Source: Clostridium sp.
Lineage (GTDB): Bacteria; Bacillota; Clostridia; TANB77; CAG-508
Length of the DNA stretch: 57,640 nucleotides
NCBI GenBank assembly: GCA_018371855.1
Contig: JAHAKD010000008.1
Location: 1 to 57,640, forward strand
Direction: 5' to 3'
In this document: piece after piece, positions 8,953 to 17,160 of the stretch
Numbering within the stretch: the stretch's first letter is position 1
How the letters are laid out: each line of letters opens with the position of its first letter
Translations under genes and position numbers: made by a program
Notes under the pieces: generated by a model
Told to the model about the DNA's origin: nothing
Databases searched by the model: none
What the model saw: only the letters and a program-made list of their open reading frames with translations

Positions 8953-10968
8953 CTATGATAAAGGTAATATAATAGTAAATGTAGTTCCCTTATTATGCTC
9001 AGATTCAACTTTTATATCACCATTAAAATGTGCTTTAATAGTTGAATAAGACATAAATAAACCTAAACCAGTACCTTTTTTTCCTTTTGTTGTAATCATT
9101 TGTTTAAATAATTTATCTTTAACTTCATCACTCATACCACAACCATAATCTTGAATCTCTATTAATAAATTAGTATCATTTGTTTTTAATGTTAAATCTA
9201 TAACTTGATTTGTTTTTCCGTTATAAGATTGGATTGAATTAGATATCATATTATCGATTACTTGTACTAATGCGTTAATATCTCCATTAATTTGAATTTT
9301 AGAACTTACATAATTATGTATATCTAAAGAAACCAAAGCATTTTTTAATTCGTGTTTCATTAAGATATTAATATATTTTAAAAGTTCATCAACTTTAAAA
9401 TATGAAGTATTATCAGATGCTAGATTCACAGCTTGTCCTTTAACAGCTGTTATTACATCAGACATGTATGAAGTATATGTTTTAATTTTATTAATCCATT
9501 TGGTCATATCATTTGCAATATCATGATGATCTTTAGAAGTTACTTCTGGATCATCAATAGAAGAATCATATTCTTTTACTAAATCAGATAAGCCTTCAGA
9601 AGCACCGGATATTGACATTATAGGAGTTTTTAAGTTATGTGCTATACCACCAATTAATTGACCTAAAGAGGCAAGACGTTCGCTTTCCATAAGAGTTTCT
9701 TGGTTAGTCTTAATTGTAGTATTATATTCCTTTGTTTTATCTTGAACTTTATTAAATGCTGTAGTTAAATCACCAAGTTCGTCATTAGAAGTAACTGGCA
9801 AATTATGCTCATTAGAAATATTATCAGATGCAGCGATTACATATAATTGCCTACTAATGGTTTTTATATCATTACTTAAATCTTTACTTATATATAAAAC
9901 AAATAAGATATTAAAGAAAAGTAATATGATAGCTGCAATAATGAATGGTGTTATAAATGATGAAGAAAATACGTAAAATCTTACGCCAATGAAATAATCA
10001 CCATTTGTAGTATGTACTTTTATTGCAGAAGCTTCTATATTCTGCCCATAGTTGTCATAGACATGCCCATTTGTTTTTTCATAAAATTCATCCAAATATT
10101 TTTTGAAGAAAGTATTTAGTTCTTCTTCAGAATAATATACATCATCAGTATCACAAGAAATGATAAAGAAATTATCTTGTTCATTTTGCAGTGTTATATT
10201 CTTTTTAAGAATATGTGGCAAATCAGCTAAATCATAAACTTCTTCTTTAGAAAAGTAATTTGAAAGCTGTTGGTGATACAAATTGTATAATAAGTTTCCC
10301 TTTTCTGTAGTTAGCAGAGAAAGAGATAATAACAATATAATTATAAAAGAGTATAAAAATATTGGTAACATTTGTAATAGTATTTTTGTATATAGATTAA
10401 GCCTTAGTCCAGTAGCTTTATTATTAGATATTTTTGCAGTTTTTACTAGTGTATTAACAAAAAAGTTTTTATTTACAATATACGAAAAAATCGAAAATAT
10501 TGCAGACATACAAAAAATGATAATTGTAATTCTTAGATTGAGCTCTAGAGTAGTATTAAATAATACAAGGCAAAAACAAACTATAGCAGGTGGTACAAGT
10601 AGAGTAAGTAATAATGTTATGTAAGGAAAACTAAAACTTCTTTTCCTTATTTTTTCTACTTGTTTTTTATCAATTTTATTCGTATGTTTATTTTTTATTT
10701 TTTTTATAGAAAGCATATTATATAAAAAAGTTAATGCTCCTAATATAAATATAGAAAGTATTGCAGCTAATACAATAAACTGAGAAGTATATTTAATTCC
10801 GACAACTTTAACCTGAAAATCATTATCTATAGAATTAGGTGGATAGTTTAATACGTATGGTATAATTAAATATAATATTATACAAATTATTAAAAAAATT
10901 ATCATATTTATTGTTACTAATTTTGGTATAGAATTTATTGTAAAAATTTTATTTTTTTCTAGTTTCAT
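8953..10968 (-). CDS. Membrane sensor histidine kinase (multi-pass, HAMP, HisKA, HATPase)
   Basis: 671 residues. Four or five hydrophobic helices lie in the first 220 residues. An extracytoplasmic segment (about 222-335) follows, rich in acidic and aromatic residues. A further membrane helix (about 340-362) leads to a HAMP linker (about 363-415) and the catalytic core: phospho-acceptor His in the H-box A-H-N-L-K-T-P (about 445), N-box with N-M-I-S-N-S, G1 D-Y-G-C-G-M and G2 G-K-K-G-T-G-L-G-L. All motifs needed for autophosphorylation are present. The start ATG has TAGGAG upstream and lies 20 bp inside the end of the NRPS gene, so the two are almost certainly co-transcribed and perhaps translationally coupled. 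The signal sensed is unknown; a link to the NRPS product is suggested only by the gene overlap. Confidence 0.93.
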   Translation of the reverse strand: MKLEKNKIFTINSIPKLVTINMIIFLIICIILYLIIPYVLNYPPNSIDNDFQVKVVGIKYTSQFIVLAAILSIFILGALTFLYNMLSIKKIKNKHTNKIDKKQVEKIRKRSFSFPYITLLLTLLVPPAIVCFCLVLFNTTLELNLRITIIIFCMSAIFSIFSYIVNKNFFVNTLVKTAKISNNKATGLRLNLYTKILLQMLPIFLYSFIIILLLSLSLLTTEKGNLLYNLYHQQLSNYFSKEEVYDLADLPHILKKNITLQNEQDNFFIISCDTDDVYYSEEELNTFFKKYLDEFYEKTNGHVYDNYGQNIEASAIKVHTTNGDYFIGVRFYVFSSSFITPFIIAAIILLFFNILFVLYISKDLSNDIKTISRQLYVIAASDNISNEHNLPVTSNDELGDLTTAFNKVQDKTKEYNTTIKTNQETLMESERLASLGQLIGGIAHNLKTPIMSISGASEGLSDLVKEYDSSIDDPEVTSKDHHDIANDMTKWINKIKTYTSYMSDVITAVKGQAVNLASDNTSYFKVDELLKYINILMKHELKNALVSLDIHNYVSSKIQINGDINALVQVIDNMISNSIQSYNGKTNQVIDLTLKTNDTNLLIEIQDYGCGMSDEVKDKLFKQMITTKGKKGTGLGLFMSYSTIKAHFNGDIKVESEHNKGTTFTIILPLS

Positions 10969-13900
10969 TTGTTTTTTCTCCTATAAATTTATTTTTTATT
11001 AAATAATCAATAATCTTTTGTATATATAAATCATCAATTTTTGGCCAATTTAGATTAAGCTTTTTTAAAATAGAATCAGTATATTCATTTGTAATATTTA
11101 AATTACTAGTAACTTTATTATTTATGATATTTGCAAAACCAAAATAATTATTGGATTGTGCTATTAGAAGGTTTTTAAAATCTTCTGAAGAAATAGCTTT
11201 TAAGTAAATATTGTTTTTCCCCAATAGATGTTGAATATTTAAAAAGTTAGTAACATTATTATTATATAGATGATATATATTTAAATTTTTATTTTGGTCA
11301 GGCAATAATTTTACTATATTATGTGCACAGATATCTACAGGTGAAAATTCTAAAGGAAAAGTTTGAAACTCTTTAGGATAACAATTTAAGTTTATACAAG
11401 CAATAATTCTATTTAATGAAGAATTTTCGTAAGCGTTCTCTTGAAATACTCCATCGATATATCTATTAGACAAATTACCAACTCTATAAATGCTAGCTAT
11501 TAAATTAGCATTTTTGCATGCTTCTATAATTAGGTATTCTGCTTCAAACTTACTATGTACATATACATTTTCTTTATAATTTTGACCTATATATAAATTA
11601 TTTTCTGTAAAAATAGTATCAGGAGTATTAACTAATCCGTATCCAGAGACTGAGATTGTAGAGATATATTCCAATACACTGTGCCCTTCATTGCAGAAAT
11701 CAATAATTTTTTCTGTAGAAACTACATTTGTTTGATGAAATAAATTATAGTCCCCATAATGTTTTACTAGAGCTGCAGAATGTATACAAACATCGATATC
11801 TCTAATAAGTTTGTTATAAACAACCTTATCTAGTCCAAAATGTTCATCTAGTAAATTACCTTCTAATATTATAATTCTGTCTTTATATTTTTCCAAATTC
11901 TCATTTGGAAAATAAAATTTTAATTTTTCTTCTAGCCTTTGTCTAGGAATAGAACCATTTTTCCTTCGTATTAAACAATAAATATTAGAATTAGTATTAA
12001 GTAATAATTCATGTAATATATGGATTCCTAAAAATCCTGTTGATCCAAAAAGAAAAATGTTTTTGAAATTTATATTTGTAGTAATATCTTTTTGGATATC
12101 AGATATAGAAAAGTTTACATCCTTAAAATTCTCTGTAGAATCTTCTTCTGCTGTAGAACCATTTATAATCTTATCTGCTAAACTTTTAATAGTTTTATTA
12201 TTATAAAAGTCCTGTGTATCCAAATTATATCCTTCTGAATATAAGATAGTTTGAATTTTTATTAAACTAAGAGAATCTACATAGTAGTTAAAAATATTTT
12301 CTACTGTACTAATTTCTTCTATTTCCAAAACTTTGCAAAAAATATTGCAAAGTAATTCTTCAATTGTATTTGTAGGCTTAACAATAGCAACTTTTCTATT
12401 TATTGTTGGTAAAGGAAGTTCTTTTCTATTTATTTTGCCATTAACAGTCATTGGAAGACTGCTCATTTTAATAAAATGTTTAGGTATCATGTAATTAGGT
12501 AATTTTTTATCTAAAGTAGAAATTAAACCATCTATATCGACATGTTTATTTTCTACATAGTATGCACAAAGTTCTTTATTATTTTTAATTTGCATATCTA
12601 TGACATAACAATCTTTTATATTAGGATACTTTAAAATTTGAGACTGTACTTCTCCAGTTTCTATTCTATATCCATTTATTTTTATTTGAAAATCACATCT
12701 ACCAATATATTCCATAGATCCATTTGGATGTAATTTAGCTAAATCTCCAGTTTTATATAAAATTTCATTTTCGTTAAATGGATTTTTTATAAAACTAGAT
12801 TCATTTACTCTAGGTAGATTTAAATATCCCTTAGATAAACAATCTCCACCTATATACATTTCTCCAATAGTATTAAAAGGCATTAAATTCATACATGAAT
12901 TAAACAAATATATTTGTACATTATTAATAGGTTTTCCAATAGGAACAGAAACATAATCATCCAAAAGGCTATATTCATATATCATACAACCAACTGTGGC
13001 TTCTGTGGGACCATATTCATTGTATATTTTAATTCCATTATGAAATTTATTAATAATAGCTTTACATGTTTCAGTAGTTAAAATATCACCACCAACGATT
13101 AATTTTTTAATACAAGAATCTGGAGTAGCAACATCTAATAATAAAGAAAGATGTGCCGGAGTTAATTTTAGAACTTGTATTTTTTTATCAGCAACAATTT
13201 CTTTAATTAATAACTCTGGGTTTGAATTGTTATAAATATAAATAGAATTACCAGAGATTAAAGGTGTATATATTGATGTAACTGTTAAATCAAAAGCAAT
13301 AGAAGAATATAATGGAAAATTACATGGGGTAGTTGTTACATACTGTTTTGTACACCAATAGATGTAGTTTACTAAGCTTTTATTTGCAATTTGTACACCT
13401 TTAGGATTTCCAGTAGAACCAGAGGTGTAAATTATATATACTAAATCATTTGAATTTAGCAATTTTTCATTATATGAGTGTTTTGATTCAAAATTTAGAT
13501 CTTCATAATCTATAACTATAGAGTTGTTAAATTCAGCCAATTTAGAAATGTTTTTAGAATTGGTTAAAATTTTGGCAGAGTTACTATCATTCATGATATA
13601 TTTAACTCTTTCAAAAGGAAAAGAAGTGTTTAAAGGAATATAGCAAACTCCTAGCTTTAAACATGCAAGTATGGAAACAACCAATTCTATAGAGTTGTCA
13701 AAAAACAAGCACACCTTATCTTGATATTTAAGACCATTTTCCGAAAGAATATAAGCTAAATTATTAACACTATTGAGAAGTTCAGCATAGGTCAGTTTTT
13801 TTTCGCCTTCGACAAGGGCAAGTTTGGTATAAGATAATTTTGCCTGTTCTTCAAATAATTTTATAATAGGTGTATTTACAGGAAATTCGGCTTTTGTGCT

Positions 13901-15226
13901 GTTATAGTTATTCATAATAAAATCTTCTACATTTTTATCAATCGAAGAAATATCCTTTAATAAAATATTAGGATTAGATATAATTTGATTTAAAATATTT
14001 ATCAAATTATTATATATTTCTTCCACGTCAGAAGCTTTGAATAAATCTTTTCTATAATCAAATAATATTGATAAATCACCTGTGTTGTCCATGTCATATA
14101 TATGAATATCCATATTATTAGAAACGCAACCATTGAAGACCCAACCAGTAGTATAATTAATAGAAGATAATTCATTATTATCTCTGGCATTTTGATAAGA
14201 AAATGAAATGTCATAAAGACTTTTCGAAATATTTGTTGTTTTTCTTAAATCTTCTAGTATAGCGGTATATGGATATTTTTGATTTCTAAGAATATTAAAA
14301 TAATCCTTTTTTAAATCCAAAATAAAATTTAAATATGCTTTGTTATAATCAATATTTATTTTAAAAGGAATAGTACTTATAAATGCACCGATTGAATTTT
14401 TTTCCTTAAAATTAGTCCTATTTAATATAGGAAGGCCAATTGTAGCACAAGAATTATTATTAATTTTGGCTAAATAAATTCCAATTGCAGAAATTAATAA
14501 TAAAGGTAGAGAAATAGAATTTACCTCGCAAAAATCATTTAATTTTTGGGATAGATTTTTTTCAATCGAATATTTTGCTCTGTCTGCAGCACAATAGGTA
14601 GAAACATTCGAAGACAAATAGCTGTAGGAAAAATTAGAGTTAAAAGTATTAAGCCAAAACTCTTTTGACTTTTTAAATTTTGGACTATTTACATATAATT
14701 CTTCAGAAATAATATAGTTAACATAGGATTCAAAATTAATCCCTTCAGTAGGTGATAAATTATTCAATAAATTTTGATAAATTGTCATTATTCTAGTAAT
14801 TATTAAACTAGTAGCCCACGCATCACAAATAATATGATGAAAGCGCCCAATAACACCCCCAGTATTATCTGGAAGTCTAAATATAGTAAAATCGAATAAG
14901 TCGTCTTCAAAAATATTAAAAGGGGTTTTAGCAATAGTATTTTGTAAGTTCTCTAAATCCTCTTTGCTAGACACATCTATTATGCGAATTCCTTTATTTT
15001 TAGGCGTTGTTAAAACTTGTGTTAATTCGCCATTTTCGTATGATAGATGCATTCCAAAGATATCAGTATTTTTAATTAATATTTCTATAGCGTCGTTAAA
15101 TAAATGAAAGTTTACAGTTTCATTTATTTTTATAAATCCAGTTATGACATTTATACTTGTGCCTTTATAAAATTGTTCTACACTCCAAAGTGATAATTGT
15201 GGAAAAGTTAATTGATATCTTTCCAT
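10949..15226 (-). CDS. One-module NRPS with terminal reductase (C-A-T-R), predicted asparagine-specific
   Basis: About 1,425 residues from the ATG at 15226, chosen because GGGGGGAT lies just upstream and a good promoter (15266-15295) excludes the longer start at 15295. Order: condensation domain (about 1-430; H-H-I-I-C-D at about 131), adenylation domain (about 445-930; Y-T-S-G-S-T-G-N-P-K-G near 600, Y-G-P-T-E, K-T-G-D, N-G-K-I-N-R-K), carrier protein with phosphopantetheine serine in V-D-S-L (about 984), and an NAD(P)H thioester reductase (G-S-T-G-F-L-G near 1060; Y-V-H-S-K near 1220). By alignment to GrsA positions the pocket residues read D-L-T-K-I-G-E-V-G-K, close to the asparagine code. 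A first-position C domain usually acylates the amino acid, and R domains release aldehydes or alcohols. The same C-A-T-R logic is known from gut Clostridia making peptide aldehydes and pyrazinones. No phosphopantetheinyl transferase is in the window. Confidence 0.93.
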   Translation of the reverse strand: MERYQLTFPQLSLWSVEQFYKGTSINVITGFIKINETVNFHLFNDAIEILIKNTDIFGMHLSYENGELTQVLTTPKNKGIRIIDVSSKEDLENLQNTIAKTPFNIFEDDLFDFTIFRLPDNTGGVIGRFHHIICDAWATSLIITRIMTIYQNLLNNLSPTEGINFESYVNYIISEELYVNSPKFKKSKEFWLNTFNSNFSYSYLSSNVSTYCAADRAKYSIEKNLSQKLNDFCEVNSISLPLLLISAIGIYLAKINNNSCATIGLPILNRTNFKEKNSIGAFISTIPFKINIDYNKAYLNFILDLKKDYFNILRNQKYPYTAILEDLRKTTNISKSLYDISFSYQNARDNNELSSINYTTGWVFNGCVSNNMDIHIYDMDNTGDLSILFDYRKDLFKASDVEEIYNNLINILNQIISNPNILLKDISSIDKNVEDFIMNNYNSTKAEFPVNTPIIKLFEEQAKLSYTKLALVEGEKKLTYAELLNSVNNLAYILSENGLKYQDKVCLFFDNSIELVVSILACLKLGVCYIPLNTSFPFERVKYIMNDSNSAKILTNSKNISKLAEFNNSIVIDYEDLNFESKHSYNEKLLNSNDLVYIIYTSGSTGNPKGVQIANKSLVNYIYWCTKQYVTTTPCNFPLYSSIAFDLTVTSIYTPLISGNSIYIYNNSNPELLIKEIVADKKIQVLKLTPAHLSLLLDVATPDSCIKKLIVGGDILTTETCKAIINKFHNGIKIYNEYGPTEATVGCMIYEYSLLDDYVSVPIGKPINNVQIYLFNSCMNLMPFNTIGEMYIGGDCLSKGYLNLPRVNESSFIKNPFNENEILYKTGDLAKLHPNGSMEYIGRCDFQIKINGYRIETGEVQSQILKYPNIKDCYVIDMQIKNNKELCAYYVENKHVDIDGLISTLDKKLPNYMIPKHFIKMSSLPMTVNGKINRKELPLPTINRKVAIVKPTNTIEELLCNIFCKVLEIEEISTVENIFNYYVDSLSLIKIQTILYSEGYNLDTQDFYNNKTIKSLADKIINGSTAEEDSTENFKDVNFSISDIQKDITTNINFKNIFLFGSTGFLGIHILHELLLNTNSNIYCLIRRKNGSIPRQRLEEKLKFYFPNENLEKYKDRIIILEGNLLDEHFGLDKVVYNKLIRDIDVCIHSAALVKHYGDYNLFHQTNVVSTEKIIDFCNEGHSVLEYISTISVSGYGLVNTPDTIFTENNLYIGQNYKENVYVHSKFEAEYLIIEACKNANLIASIYRVGNLSNRYIDGVFQENAYENSSLNRIIACINLNCYPKEFQTFPLEFSPVDICAHNIVKLLPDQNKNLNIYHLYNNNVTNFLNIQHLLGKNNIYLKAISSEDFKNLLIAQSNNYFGFANIINNKVTSNLNITNEYTDSILKKLNLNWPKIDDLYIQKIIDYLIKNKFIGEKTNETRKK

Positions 15227-15265
15227 AAAGTAATCCCCCCATAATAAGTAAATCAATATAAGGCT

Positions 15266-15295
15266 ATTATATATATATATTGCTAGAAATTTCAA
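15266..15295 (-). promoter_or_regulatory. Sigma-A type promoter for the NRPS
   Basis: On the minus strand, TTGAAA (15295-15290), an 18-nt spacer and TATAAT (15271-15266). The predicted transcript starts about 30 nt before the ATG at 15226 and excludes the upstream ATG. Confidence 0.7.
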
Positions 15296-15331
15296 TAGAA
15301 ATTTTAAAATACATGATTAAAAAAATTTTCT

Positions 15332-15373
15332 TTTGGAAAACATAAAGTTATAAGAAAAGTTTTCCAAAGGAGG
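15332..15373 (+). promoter_or_regulatory. Hairpin abutting the htrA ribosome site
   Basis: TTTGGAAAAC (15332-15341) pairs perfectly with GTTTTCCAAA (15359-15368). The 3' arm overlaps the start of the Shine-Dalgarno sequence AAAGGAGG (15366-15373), so folding could hinder translation. It could also be a chance AT-rich palindrome. Confidence 0.45.
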
Positions 15374-15379
15374 TTTTTT

Positions 15380-16513
15380 ATGCAGAAATACAGAAGAGTA
15401 AAAAGAAAGAAAAAGAATATAGGAAGAAATTTTTTTATAGTATTTATTGTTATAGTAACTATAGTTTTAATAGCATCACTTATACGATTATATATTAGAA
15501 CAGATGTGGGAAAAATAAATGAGGACTTGAAAGCGGAAAGAACAAGTCAAACTGTACAAAATGTTACAAGTCAAGATACCACAATAGAAGATATAATAGA
15601 AGAGGTTAACCATAGTGTTGTTGGTATTTCGAAAATTAAAGAGATGGGAAGCTCTATATTTACAGAAGACGGAATAGAAAAACTAGGACTAGGAACAGGA
15701 GTTATTGCATCATCAAATGGATATATTATAACAAATAAGCATGTTTCTGGGGATAAATTTAGTAGTTGTTATGTTACATTAGAAAATGGAAACACATATA
15801 ATGCTAATGTTGTTTGGGCAGATGCAACTTTAGATTTAAGTATAGTAAAAATAAACTTAGAAGGATTAAAAGCGGTAAAATTAGGAGATTCAACTAGTGT
15901 AAAAGCAGGGCAAACAGTATATGCAATTGGAAACCCTATAGGGTATGAATTCGAAAGAACTGTAACAGCAGGTATAATAAGTGCAAAGTCAAGAACGCTA
16001 AAATTTACTGAAAATAACGAAGAAGTCCTAATGACAGATTTAATTCAAACAGATGCTACAATAAATCCTGGAAATAGTGGAGGACCATTAATAAATACAG
16101 CTGGTGAAGTTATAGGAATAAATTCATTAAAAATAGATACTGCAGAAGGAATTGGATTTGCAGTACCGATAAATGTAGTCAAACCAATAATAGAAAAATA
16201 TAGTACTACAGGCAATTTTGAAGAACCTTCTATTGGAATTTCCGGTTATGATAAAAATATTATTCCATATATAGATAAAACTTTTAAATTGGATAGTGGT
16301 GTATATATAGATGAAGTAACTACAAATAGCCCAGCTACAAGTTGCGGTTTAATAAAAGGTGATATAATATTAAAAATAGATGATAAATTAATATATACCA
16401 TGAATGATATAAAAGAATATATATATACTAAAAATCCAGGAGAAATTATAAAAATCGAGTATAGAAGAGGAAATAATACCAATACGGTAAATTTAACCTT
16501 AGGTAAAAGATAA
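15380..16513 (+). CDS. htrA: HtrA/DegP-type membrane-anchored serine protease with PDZ domain
   Basis: 377 residues. A basic N-terminus and one membrane helix (about residues 15-38) place the rest outside the cell. The trypsin-like domain (about 70-275) has the full triad: His in T-N-K-H-V (about 120), Asp in L-D-L-S-I-V-K-I (about 150) and Ser in N-P-G-N-S-G-G-P (about 232). One C-terminal PDZ domain (about 280-370) includes the G-L-I-K-G-D-I-I-L-K-I strand. HtrA proteins degrade or refold damaged exported proteins. The start ATG follows AAAGGAGG. It is divergent from the NRPS gene, and a stem-loop lies against its ribosome site. Confidence 0.93.
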   Translation: MQKYRRVKRKKKNIGRNFFIVFIVIVTIVLIASLIRLYIRTDVGKINEDLKAERTSQTVQNVTSQDTTIEDIIEEVNHSVVGISKIKEMGSSIFTEDGIEKLGLGTGVIASSNGYIITNKHVSGDKFSSCYVTLENGNTYNANVVWADATLDLSIVKINLEGLKAVKLGDSTSVKAGQTVYAIGNPIGYEFERTVTAGIISAKSRTLKFTENNEEVLMTDLIQTDATINPGNSGGPLINTAGEVIGINSLKIDTAEGIGFAVPINVVKPIIEKYSTTGNFEEPSIGISGYDKNIIPYIDKTFKLDSGVYIDEVTTNSPATSCGLIKGDIILKIDDKLIYTMNDIKEYIYTKNPGEIIKIEYRRGNNTNTVNLTLGKR

Positions 16514-16523
16514 CAAGATATAT

Positions 16524-16540
16524 TGTCGAAAGATGACGAA
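16524..16540 (+). promoter_or_regulatory. Tandem Spo0A-box-like sites
   Basis: TGTCGAA (16524-16530) and TGACGAA (16534-16540) both match the 0A-box consensus TGNCGAA exactly. They are spaced one helical turn (10 bp) apart, about 85 bp before the next gene. Confidence 0.5.
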
Positions 16541-16625
16541 TAATATCGATAATTTATTCTTGTAAAAATTCATTAAATATGTTTTAATATTAACGTAAAA
16601 ACTCTGGAAAGGAGACTAATTAATT

Positions 16626-17066
16626 GTGAATAAAGAATTACAAACTTTAAAAAACTATATGGAAAATAATACAAAAGAAACAATTAATTTAATAAACGAA
16701 AAATTAGGAAAAGATATAGAATCTTTAACAAATATTGAATTAATAAAAAATAACAAAGTTTTTAACGGAATAAAACTTATGGCAGATAAAGATACAATTT
16801 TTATTACTATTTGTAACAAAAAAGATGCTAATAATTTGGCATACAAATATTGGGCATATTTTTGTATATTAAATAGAGAAGAAAAAAATATTAGTCTATT
16901 AGATGAAATAGATATGAAATCACATAATGAGGCAGAACATCACGATATAATGGAATTTTCTAACGATGACAAAAAAATAGATATAAAAATGCATTATATA
17001 GTTACAGAAGAATTATTAAAAAAAGAACTAATAACTCAAGACGAATTATTAGTGCTTATAGTGTAA
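16626..17066 (+). CDS. Small soluble protein of unknown function
   Basis: 146 residues, not recognised. The start is a GTG with AAAGGAG at 16608-16614 (11-nt spacing); no ATG start is available that keeps the N-terminal helix. No signal peptide or membrane segment. The chain is charged and mixed alpha/beta, with a helical start (residues 1-40), a central hydrophobic strand (DTIFITICNK, about 58-67), an aromatic stretch (YKYWAYFCIL, about 74-83) and a histidine-bearing acidic segment (about 98-110). The tandem 0A-box-like sites upstream suggest stationary-phase or sporulation-linked control; this is inference. Codon use matches its neighbours. Confidence 0.65.
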   Translation: MNKELQTLKNYMENNTKETINLINEKLGKDIESLTNIELIKNNKVFNGIKLMADKDTIFITICNKKDANNLAYKYWAYFCILNREEKNISLLDEIDMKSHNEAEHHDIMEFSNDDKKIDIKMHYIVTEELLKKELITQDELLVLIV

Positions 17067-17160
17067 GTAAAATTGCTATATTTTATTAGCTGGCGAGATT
17101 AAATTGGCTTGGACAGTGCTAATTTCAAAGTAAGTTGAATATCGGGTAAAGCTACTTTTT

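Noticed and set aside
15227..15295. Upstream ATG extending the NRPS by 23 residues
   Set aside because: It lies within the -35 element of the predicted promoter and has no ribosome site, while the ATG at 15226 has a strong one.
17067..17160. Possible small RNA or terminator between the 146-residue gene and the flippase
   Set aside because: No convincing stem with a T run or promoter could be seen in this 94-bp convergent gap.
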